This document shows positions 1 through 5,385 of a stretch of 9,337 nt of DNA, one piece after another. The position numbers were made by a program, and so were the translations under genes. The DNA comes from Candidatus Methanoperedens sp. (GTDB lineage Archaea > Halobacteriota > Methanosarcinia > Methanosarcinales > Methanoperedenaceae): NCBI GenBank assembly GCA_023249275.1, contig JAHFCV010000092.1:1-9337 (forward strand). The letters are read 5' to 3'. A model generated the notes under the pieces. It ran no database searches. It was not told the DNA's origin and saw only the letters and a program-made list of their open reading frames with translations. Positions within the stretch are counted from its first letter, which is position 1; each line of letters starts with the position of its first letter.

Positions 1-381
1 CTTCCAGATTATGATGAAATGCGACTTGAATCATATCTTGCTATAATACACCGGCTAAATCCTAATAATGAGAAATTAGAAAATATCAAGTGGCTTCAAG
101 ATTACGTACGTAAACGTTGGGATGTATTTGCTATAAATTTTTCAATGGTAATTGCAACCATTTTAGCATGGTTGACTGCCGTTTTTGCAAGAATATTCAT
201 ACCAGCTAATTTTTTACAATTCGATTTGAAATTATTTTCAATACTTCTTATTTTGTCTATTATAATTATTCTTATCTTGCTTTGGAGTCGATACGTGATG
301 TTTATTCAAATTGTTGAAGTTTACAATAAATTATTTGAAGAGTTATGCGCAGCCAATAATGCATATAAACAATCTAAATAA
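1..381 (+). CDS. small two-helix membrane protein, probably 5'-truncated by the window edge
   Basis: I do not recognise this family. The frame is open from base 1 (L-P-D-Y-D-E precede the first ATG at 19), and that ATG has no ribosome binding site, so the true start probably lies to the left. If the ATG at 19 is used, the product is 120 residues. Counting from that Met, a charged N-terminal part (1-36) is followed by two hydrophobic segments at about 38-59 and 72-89, separated by a short loop containing F-I-P-A-N. A charged cytosol-like tail (residues 95-120) follows. This suggests a hairpin membrane protein or the C-terminal anchor of a longer protein. The gene is AT-rich and ends 62 nt from the convergent end of the helicase gene. 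Function is unknown; coding status is likely from the clean hydrophobic pattern. Confidence 0.6.
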   Translation, partial: LPDYDEMRLESYLAIIHRLNPNNEKLENIKWLQDYVRKRWDVFAINFSMVIATILAWLTAVFARIFIPANFLQFDLKLFSILLILSIIIILILLWSRYVMFIQIVEVYNKLFEELCAANNAYKQSK

Positions 382-443
382 AAATCACTAGCAAGCATCT
401 GATGCCAAGCCAAGCTTCTCCAAAACATGATATCCACTCATCC

Positions 444-3263
444 CTACTCCCAGAACCTCTTCGTCTTCGCATAATTCCTCTCCGCAATCAGAATATCCCT
501 GTAAAACTCCTCCTCATCCTCCCTCATTTTCCGAATCACACGCGAAGCAGTCTCAGGTCCAATTCCGCGGGACGCAAGCGCAATCGCAGCCGTCTTCCCG
601 TGCGAGAGCACAAGGTTCGCATTCCGATAAACCCGCTCAGTCCTTTTCCTTTCTTCCTCAGTCTTTTCCCTGTCAGGCTTCTTCACAATCTTAATCTCTT
701 CCTCCTCCCAGGGCTTAAGCGCCGCAATCAGCCTGCTGCTGCACAGTGGGCATTCCGGGATTTGAGGGACGTTATTAACAATCCTGTTGGCTTTCCATTT
801 CTTGCAATTCAGGCAGAAAAGTATCACATGGTCGTTCATAATCCTGCTCCGGAGCGCCATGATTATGGAGCTGTCCGCCCTCTCAGGCGCCATCAGTTCC
901 CTGCCTCCCATGAAACCCGCTTCTCCTATCGGGCTTGTGGGCTGCACAATGAGCGCCACGCCGCCGCTCTGGAGCCTGCCCAGAACTTCCCTGACGCGAG
1001 CTATATCAAGCTTGTCATGAAATATCTCGCGCACAGCCTCTTCATACATAGGGGTGCGTTCGAACACCTCAAGCAGCTTCTTCATGCTGATGCGTTCGTA
1101 ATCCACATCCCTGCTCAAAGCGCCGAACTTTCGCGCCACATGCACCATCTTCCACTTGAGCAGCATGGTGTTCTTGAGCGTCATTTCGATGATAGGCTCG
1201 ATGTGGTCAGGGCTGGTAGTAAGAAGCAGTTCTTTTATCCTCTCGGCATTCAGCATCCTTGGCAGCTCAAGTTTTATCCTGTAAGGGTCTATCTCCATCG
1301 CAACACTGGCGCCGAATCTTGCCGCAAGCAGCGAAGTCAGCGCGCGCCCCAGGGTTTCATTCACTTTATGACCACCGCAGATATTGATAACGATGGTTTT
1401 CCCATCCTGCTCGATAACTACCGTATCCTCAGAAGGTACAGTAAGACCTTTATTTCGCTGTTTTTCTACCAATTCGAGGATTTCACTGGCAGCGTCATCA
1501 TCTGTCGGATATTCTTTCCTGTAATCTTCGATGATTTTTCCTGTGCTTTCACCCCCGGCGATTTTTGCCATAAAACGCTTTCTTATGGCTCCCACTTCCT
1601 GCGCCACTTCATACGGTACAGGAATTTCCTCGCCCACCCAGTTCGGGATATCGGCTCCGGGATCGCTTATCGGCTCAACTTTGATCCTGCTTTTCTCTGT
1701 TATTATCTCTATGATGCGCCACATCTCGCCCTTTGCGATGAACACGGCGCCTGCTTCCGCAAAATCCACAACGAACGCCTCGTCAAGCGCGCCGACAGTC
1801 CTGCCGCTCACTATATCGAATATCTCAAACCGCCTCTCATCAGGAATCATGGAAAGGTTTTCATAATAATACTGCCAGCTCTTCCTCTTCCTTCCCAGTT
1901 TATCATTTTCAAACCAGATGAGGCGGTTATCACTCACCTGTTTGACAACATCGCGCAGCAGCTCGATTTTAAGATTCCGGAAGGGGTAAGCCCTTTTCAC
2001 TATTGAATATATCCCCTCGATTGAAATTTCATTAAAATCAAGCGCCATACCGCAAATCTGGTTTGCAAGCGTATCCGTGCTATTCTCGTGAATCTCAATA
2101 GCCTCAATTTCACCTGTCTTTGCCCTTCTTGTGATGGCTGAAGATTCAGCCGCATCATCTGCGCCTGTTGTTATTATTGTTCCCGAAGACTTCTCGCCAA
2201 TCCTGTGCCCGGCGCGTCCAACCCTCTGTATCAGGCGGGTAACCTCACGCGGGGACATATACTGTATAACATGTTCCACGTCCCCGATATCGATTCCAAG
2301 TTCCATGGAGGAAGTGCAGATGAGTCCGGAAAGAACATTGCCTTTAAAATTATTTTCAGCTTCGATTCGCGCCTCACGGGAAAGCGAGCCGTGATGCACT
2401 CCGATAGATATGCCAAGCATCCTGAACCTTGAGCCCAGCATTTCCGCGGATTCCCGTGTATTTACGAATATCAGGGTGGATTTATGTTTTCCAACAATAT
2501 CGGAAATCACCCGGAGATGCGACGCAACCTCAGGCGTGCACATCAATTTTCTTGAAGAGTCGTGGTCATGCGGCGTGGGTTTTGGACATACCACATTAAA
2601 TCCCAGTTTTTTTATGAGGGAGACTTCTATCACGCGTGCTGTTCTATCAGTTCCGGCAAGAAAATGCGCTATCACATCAGGTTTCCCGACTGTTGCAGAT
2701 AGACCGAGTCTCTGGAACTCACCAGAAACCTCAACAAGCCGCTCAAGGGCAATGGATAGCTGCGCCCCTCTCTTTGAAGATGCAAGCTCATGCACCTCAT
2801 CGATGATTACATGCGTTACCGCCTTGAGGTTATTGCGAAGCCTTTTACCTGTGAGCATTACCTGAAGCGTTTCAGGTGTTGTGACTAGGAAATCCGGGGG
2901 TTTTAAGGACTGCTTTTGCCTCTCGTAAGAGGTTGTGTCCCCATGCCTCACAGCCACTTTTATGCCCAGTTCTTTTCCCCACCACTCAAGACGCAAAAGC
3001 ATATCGCGGTTCAGGGCGCGAAGCGGGGTAATGTAGAGGACTGATATCCCGCCTCTTTCCTCCTCATTTTTCTGCATAATGCTGTTAAACACGGGAAGCA
3101 CCACGGATTCGGTTTTGCCTGAACCTGTTGGCGCGATGAGCAGCACATGTTCATGAGCGAGCACGGCAGGGATGGTTTTTACCTGGGGTTCAGTCGGAGC
3201 GGTAAATCCCTGTTTCTTTAATGCTTTCTGGATTGCCGGATTAAGCAGGCTGAACACGCTCAT
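444..3263 (-). CDS. lhr: Lhr-family superfamily 2 ATP-dependent helicase with C-terminal zinc ribbon
   Basis: Predicted ATP-dependent 3'-5' helicase of the Lhr group, known in bacteria and archaea for nucleic-acid unwinding in repair and RNA metabolism. The protein is 939 residues. Motifs in order: Q-like region near 18-30, Walker A APTGSGKT (44-51), Ia ITPLRAL (78-84), TTPETL (128-133), DEVH box (155-158) followed by the Lhr-typical KRGAQLSIALERL, SAT (189-191), LIFVNTRESAEML (264-276), then motifs V/VI with LGIDIGD and QRVGRAGHR (322-354). A winged-helix region follows, then the Lhr core domain, including AVFIAKGEMWRIIEI (506-520). Near the C terminus two CxxC pairs (C817/C820 and C838/C841) look like a zinc ribbon, and residues 896-913 resemble a helix-hairpin-helix. 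An in-frame ATG 54 nt upstream (3317) exists, but a TATA-like box at 3287-3300 lies inside that extension, so I chose the Met at 3263, which gives MSVFSLLNPA. Assignment to aLhr1 or aLhr2 is not attempted. Confidence 0.93.
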   Translation of the reverse strand: MSVFSLLNPAIQKALKKQGFTAPTEPQVKTIPAVLAHEHVLLIAPTGSGKTESVVLPVFNSIMQKNEEERGGISVLYITPLRALNRDMLLRLEWWGKELGIKVAVRHGDTTSYERQKQSLKPPDFLVTTPETLQVMLTGKRLRNNLKAVTHVIIDEVHELASSKRGAQLSIALERLVEVSGEFQRLGLSATVGKPDVIAHFLAGTDRTARVIEVSLIKKLGFNVVCPKPTPHDHDSSRKLMCTPEVASHLRVISDIVGKHKSTLIFVNTRESAEMLGSRFRMLGISIGVHHGSLSREARIEAENNFKGNVLSGLICTSSMELGIDIGDVEHVIQYMSPREVTRLIQRVGRAGHRIGEKSSGTIITTGADDAAESSAITRRAKTGEIEAIEIHENSTDTLANQICGMALDFNEISIEGIYSIVKRAYPFRNLKIELLRDVVKQVSDNRLIWFENDKLGRKRKSWQYYYENLSMIPDERRFEIFDIVSGRTVGALDEAFVVDFAEAGAVFIAKGEMWRIIEIITEKSRIKVEPISDPGADIPNWVGEEIPVPYEVAQEVGAIRKRFMAKIAGGESTGKIIEDYRKEYPTDDDAASEILELVEKQRNKGLTVPSEDTVVIEQDGKTIVINICGGHKVNETLGRALTSLLAARFGASVAMEIDPYRIKLELPRMLNAERIKELLLTTSPDHIEPIIEMTLKNTMLLKWKMVHVARKFGALSRDVDYERISMKKLLEVFERTPMYEEAVREIFHDKLDIARVREVLGRLQSGGVALIVQPTSPIGEAGFMGGRELMAPERADSSIIMALRSRIMNDHVILFCLNCKKWKANRIVNNVPQIPECPLCSSRLIAALKPWEEEEIKIVKKPDREKTEEERKRTERVYRNANLVLSHGKTAAIALASRGIGPETASRVIRKMREDEEEFYRDILIAERNYAKTKRFWE

Positions 3264-3286
3264 AGGCGCTGAAAAGATTTTTGCAG

Positions 3287-3300
3287 TATATATATTTATT
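3287..3300 (-). promoter_or_regulatory. TATA-box promoter of the Lhr helicase gene
   Basis: On the minus strand the run AATAAATATATATA is centred about 28-30 nt upstream of the ATG at 3263. Archaeal transcription usually starts about 25 nt downstream of the TATA box, so the mRNA would begin within a few bases of that ATG (leaderless). No Shine-Dalgarno sequence is visible before the ATG. This supports the shorter start and suggests that the helicase is not simply read through from the CYTH gene 62 nt upstream. Confidence 0.6.
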
Positions 3301-3325
3301 CTATTACAGGCGAACAATCACCAGT

Positions 3326-3859
3326 TTATTTTTTTTCAAGAATCATTTCCAGATATGATTCACGGATTGTTGATGTCCTGCTTATGCCCAATTTTTCAAT
3401 GATTTTTAAAATACTCTCGACTTTTTCCTCATAGTTTTTAGAATTTTTTACAGGAATCTCAATCTCAATAAAACTCCCGAGATCTCTTACTTCGTCAAGT
3501 GAAATAAAGAAATTCCCAAGCCTGTAATTTTTTCTTCTTTTTGTTACAGTTGCAACCGGGAAAAACCCAAGTGATGACAATATGTCCCCCATCGTGCCAG
3601 AGTCCTTTATCATCGTCTGGAATTCCTGTCTTGTTTTGGATAGAGTGTCCATTTTTGGACCCTTATATGTCAGAAAGGCATCCCCATCCTCGACTCTTAT
3701 CCTCAATGCTTCATCGGTCATCTCAAAATTGCGATGCGGCGCATTATAATATGTATCTGCCTGAGCCTGTATCCCGGTAGGCGTAGCCCCCAATGCTATT
3801 ATCGCCCTCTCCAGGCGCTTTGGATCATCCACCCGTGCCTTCACTTCTATCTCTATCAT
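3326..3859 (-). CDS. CYTH-domain protein (class IV adenylate cyclase / triphosphate tunnel family)
   Basis: The 177-residue protein begins with the family's hallmark ExExK signature, seen as E3-I-E5-V-K7. Further charged strands fit the antiparallel tunnel fold: ADTYYNAP (34-41), ALRIRVEDG (near 50), FLTYKGPK, KTRQEF, KRRKNYRLG and FISLDEVRDLGSFIEIEIP. Members of the CYTH superfamily bind triphosphorylated substrates with metal ions. They include CyaB-type adenylyl cyclases, thiamine triphosphatase, inorganic tripolyphosphatases and RNA 5'-triphosphatases. Archaeal members are often labelled CyaB, but the real substrate is usually unknown. The length matches single-domain members. It lies 62 nt upstream of the Lhr gene on the same strand. 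A TATA-like element about 25 nt before the ATG suggests its own leaderless promoter. Domain assignment is firm; the reaction is not. Confidence 0.9.
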   Translation of the reverse strand: MIEIEVKARVDDPKRLERAIIALGATPTGIQAQADTYYNAPHRNFEMTDEALRIRVEDGDAFLTYKGPKMDTLSKTRQEFQTMIKDSGTMGDILSSLGFFPVATVTKRRKNYRLGNFFISLDEVRDLGSFIEIEIPVKNSKNYEEKVESILKIIEKLGISRTSTIRESYLEMILEKK

Positions 3860-3879
3860 TGCTGTTAGTTTATCATACA

Positions 3880-3893
3880 GATATATGAAATTG
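3880..3893 (-). promoter_or_regulatory. putative TATA element upstream of the CYTH gene
   Basis: Minus-strand sequence TTTCATATAT lies about 22-30 nt before the ATG at 3859, with a purine-rich, AT-rich upstream flank. This is the spacing expected for a leaderless archaeal transcript, and no Shine-Dalgarno is present. The match to a consensus TATA box is only fair. Confidence 0.4.
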
Positions 3894-3910
3894 TTTATTT
3901 TTTTGAGATG

Positions 3911-3938
3911 GTTTCAATTCATGTTGGTAAATTGAAAC
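3911..3938. repeat. solitary perfect inverted repeat, CRISPR-repeat-like
   Basis: The arms GTTTCAATT (3911-3919) and AATTGAAAC (3930-3938) are perfectly complementary and are separated by a 10-nt spacer. The GTTTCAAT/ATTGAAAC ends and the overall 28-nt length resemble archaeal CRISPR repeats. There is only one copy in the window and no spacer periodicity, so no array can be called. It lies between the CYTH promoter and the reading-frame remnant 3975-4133. Alternatives are an operator for a dimeric regulator or an RNA hairpin. Confidence 0.6.
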
Positions 3939-3974
3939 GACTCCAAAAAATGAATATTATAAAAATTATACGCA

Positions 3975-4133
3975 TTATTTGTAGAACCTTTTATGGGCAG
4001 CGACAAAAAATCCGTTTATTTTATTATCTAAATAGGATGGTCGGATTCTTCCAAAATTAAATGCGATATAAGGCATTATTCCGTATCGGATAAGGGTTTT
4101 ATACTTTGATTTGAGAGGGTGGGCATCAGTCCT
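3975..4133 (-). pseudogene. 52-codon reading-frame remnant, C-terminal end of an unidentified gene
   Basis: A minus-strand frame opens just after an in-frame TGA (4134-4136, inside the end of the JAMM-like gene) and runs 52 codons to a TAA at 3975. No usable start lies near its beginning; the only ATG is codon 20. The translation looks like real protein rather than random AT-rich sequence. It contains HPLKSKYKTLIRYGIMPY, then NFGRIRPSYLDNKINGFF and a hydrophobic-basic end, FFVAAHKRFYK. A final strand of the FFVAAHK type would be compatible with the last beta strand of a class I methyltransferase, but I do not identify the family. It sits directly behind the JAMM-like gene in a different frame and overlaps its last codons. 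It therefore looks like the 3' stump of a gene whose upstream part was lost or replaced. A chance open frame is the main alternative. Confidence 0.4.
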
Positions 4134-4725
4134 TCAAAAATATCCGTATTGTATCAAAGTATTTATTTATAATTGGAGACATATACTTTTCATTCATCCG
4201 AGCATAAATTCTTTCGTTTCCTTGTCTCATATATGGTTTCAGAAACTGACCTGCGTAATATACTTCTCCAGATAAATTATTTAATTCTCGTAAAAGCTCA
4301 TCCCGACTCCTTTTTCCATTAAGAAACTTAGGTAGATAGCATTTTATATTTTTTTCAAGAATCCCCCTTACAGGAATCCCCCCAATGCTCATTATAGATG
4401 TCGAGAATCTCCTTCTGTTAGTCATGTCCTCTTTTGTACTTTCTATTAGCTCTGTTATGTCCATAGTAGATGGCATGTCATTATAGAGATGTGTGTGAAA
4501 GCTTCCAACTGGATTAAAAATAGTGTCAAACCTTGGTGTCATTGTAATTCTTATGTTTGTTCCAAAAAATTCATTTACAACTCCAGGTATATCTATAGTT
4601 ATTGTGCCATTATATTCATAAAAATAAGTTCCAATTTCTCTATTCTCAATTATCGAGCTATCTATTAAATCGTATAATTTTCCGATTATATTATCTTCTA
4701 AACTAAAATTATTAATCATAACCAT
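4126..4725 (-). CDS. predicted JAMM/MPN+ (JAB) metalloprotease-like protein
   Basis: The 199-residue protein carries the elements of a JAMM zinc site. E30 sits in REIGTYFYE, where the family has its catalytic Glu next to the first strand. G74-S-F-H77-T-H79 gives the HxH zinc ligands, and S86 and D89 complete the set. From the second His to Asp is 10 residues (HxH-x6-S-x2-D), one shorter than the common HxH-x7-S-x2-D. Strands TITIDIPGVV and SIMSIGGIPVRGI would flank the site. The C-terminal half (about 120-199) is basic and has no recognised domain. JAMM proteins remove ubiquitin-like modifiers or act as peptidases in sulfur-carrier and signalling systems; no ubiquitin-like gene is seen here. 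The ATG at 4725 follows a TATA-like box at 4748-4755; an ATG two codons later is an alternative. The gene is clearly AT-richer than mcm or lhr. Confidence 0.72.
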   Translation of the reverse strand: MVMINNFSLEDNIIGKLYDLIDSSIIENREIGTYFYEYNGTITIDIPGVVNEFFGTNIRITMTPRFDTIFNPVGSFHTHLYNDMPSTMDITELIESTKEDMTNRRRFSTSIMSIGGIPVRGILEKNIKCYLPKFLNGKRSRDELLRELNNLSGEVYYAGQFLKPYMRQGNERIYARMNEKYMSPIINKYFDTIRIFLKD

Positions 4726-4747
4726 AATCTACGCTTGAAGTACATCC

Positions 4748-4755
4748 TATTTTAA
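4748..4755 (-). promoter_or_regulatory. putative TATA box of the JAMM-like gene
   Basis: On the minus strand TTAAAATA is centred about 26 nt upstream of the ATG at 4725. No Shine-Dalgarno precedes that ATG, so a leaderless transcript is likely, as for the CYTH and Lhr genes on the same strand. Confidence 0.4.
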
Positions 4756-4935
4756 CCTTGCTGCATTGAATTTTTTTTGAAGTAAATTGCTCAATCTATG
4801 TAACCGAATAAGATAAAAATCTATAAGCCTTATTTCAGGTTGTTTTTAGGTCAATCCCTTAAAATATATTGTATATTAGTATAAATATAAATGCATTTTC
4901 TTATCCCGCTACTGAAATAGATAAGTTGATTTTGT

Positions 4936-4975
4936 CGGCTTTCATTCTTTTGTGTGTCCACAAAAACAAAAGCCG
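4936..4975. repeat. strong two-part stem-loop
   Basis: The outer arms CGGCTTT (4936-4942) and AAAGCCG (4969-4975) are perfectly complementary. Inside them TTTTGTG (4948-4954) and CACAAAA (4959-4965) form a second perfect 7-bp stem closed by a TGTC loop. An asymmetric internal loop (5 nt against 3 nt) separates the stems. The whole forms a compact 40-nt hairpin in either transcript. No T-run follows on the plus strand, so it is not a standard terminator. If transcription starts at the TATA-rich block near 4880, it would lie in the leader of the mini zinc-finger gene. Function is unknown. Confidence 0.65.
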
Positions 4976-5068
4976 TAGTGGTCACGTTAAAACTGGGATA
5001 GTTAACGCTTATAGCAATGAAAATCCGATAAAGATAACCTTAAGTATTGCTCATTCAAATAAGGTAAT

Positions 5069-5072
5069 GGAG
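5069..5072 (+). promoter_or_regulatory. Shine-Dalgarno site of the mini zinc-finger gene
   Basis: GGAG lies 7 nt upstream of the ATG at 5080, an ideal distance. It is the main support for calling such a short reading frame a gene and for its start. Confidence 0.55.
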
Positions 5073-5079
5073 CATACTC

Positions 5080-5229
5080 ATGAAATGTATCGAATGCGGA
5101 AATGATGCTGTATTTCTTGTTAAAGGAAATAGTCTTTGCGAAGAACATCTTCCTAAAGAGGTTAAAGATAAAATAAAAGACTATGAAAATAAGAAAAAGC
5201 AAAAAAAATATGGGTTTAATTCGGGGTAG
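5080..5229 (+). CDS. 49-residue CxxC...CxxH mini zinc-finger protein
   Basis: This short gene encodes MKCIECGNDAVFLVKGNSLC at its start (residues 1-20), followed by EEHLP and a lysine-rich tail to a TAG at 5227-5229. The putative zinc ligands are C3, C6, C20 and H23, giving CxxC-x13-CxxH, a compact treble-clef or zinc-ribbon-like knuckle. The tail (about 26-46) is highly charged and lysine-rich and is predicted to be helical, suggesting nucleic-acid or ribosome contact; that is inference. A GGAG ribosome binding site stands 7 nt before the ATG. The gene is divergent from the JAMM-like gene and convergent with the glyoxalase-fold gene 156 nt away. Archaeal genomes carry many such mini zinc fingers of unknown role. 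The four-ligand pattern plus a good ribosome site makes coding likely despite its size. Confidence 0.68.
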   Translation: MKCIECGNDAVFLVKGNSLCEEHLPKEVKDKIKDYENKKKQKKYGFNSG

Positions 5230-5262
5230 ATTCTGATTAAACAAGTATTGAAAAACGGCATC

Positions 5263-5273
5263 TCATTTTTTCT
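5263..5273 (+). terminator. T-rich run, possible terminator of the mini zinc-finger gene
   Basis: A run of six T within TCATTTTTTCTT lies about 35 nt after the TAG at 5229. Archaeal RNA polymerase terminates at T-rich tracts without needing a hairpin. The remaining bases to 5385 show nothing else recognisable. Confidence 0.35.
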
Positions 5274-5385
5274 TAACATCACAGCATCAGTAAATTTTAT
5301 ATTCTCCGATTATTGTGTTGCACATTAGGATAACTACCAACACGAATTGTAACGGTCTCTATTTCTTCTATTCCTGAACCCTTTT

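Larger units (their letters stand above)
4726..5079. other. AT-rich intergenic region between divergent JAMM-like and mini zinc-finger genes
   Basis: This 354-nt stretch has no convincing long gene. It holds the minus-strand promoter of the JAMM-like gene, a dense TATA-rich block at about 4859-4892 that could serve plus-strand transcription, and the two-part hairpin at 4936-4975. A plus-strand frame beginning at a TTG (4869) runs to 5105 across the start of the zinc-finger gene. It has no ribosome binding site and no recognisable domain, so I treat it as non-coding. Confidence 0.55.

Noticed and set aside
402..2006. A 534-codon plus-strand open frame antisense to the Lhr helicase
   Set aside because: It lies entirely opposite a gene with all Lhr motifs, its translation is rich in His, Pro, Arg and Phe as expected of an antisense shadow, and it has no recognisable domain or ribosome site.
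3263..3317. Longer N terminus of the Lhr helicase from the ATG at 3317
   Set aside because: The extension would contain the TATA-like box, has no ribosome site, and adds a sequence not expected before the helicase's first helix.
3572..3578. GTGATGA resembling the C box of an archaeal C/D box guide RNA
   Set aside because: It lies inside the CYTH coding region (antisense), and no convincingly placed D, C' and D' boxes were found.
4008..4047. Weak inverted repeat AATCCG...CGGATT behind the JAMM-like gene
   Set aside because: Six-base arms with a loop of more than 25 nt are expected by chance, and the segment lies within the protein-like remnant.
4869..5105. A 78-codon plus-strand frame starting at TTG across the divergent intergenic region
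   Set aside because: It has no ribosome site, includes the hairpin, overlaps the start of the better-supported zinc-finger gene, and shows no domain; probably a chance frame.
5002..5244. An 80-codon minus-strand frame with a Phe/Ile-rich, membrane-like segment
   Set aside because: The hydrophobic stretch is the complement of the Lys/Glu-rich tail of the mini zinc-finger gene (poly-A codons read as Phe/Leu), a typical antisense artefact.
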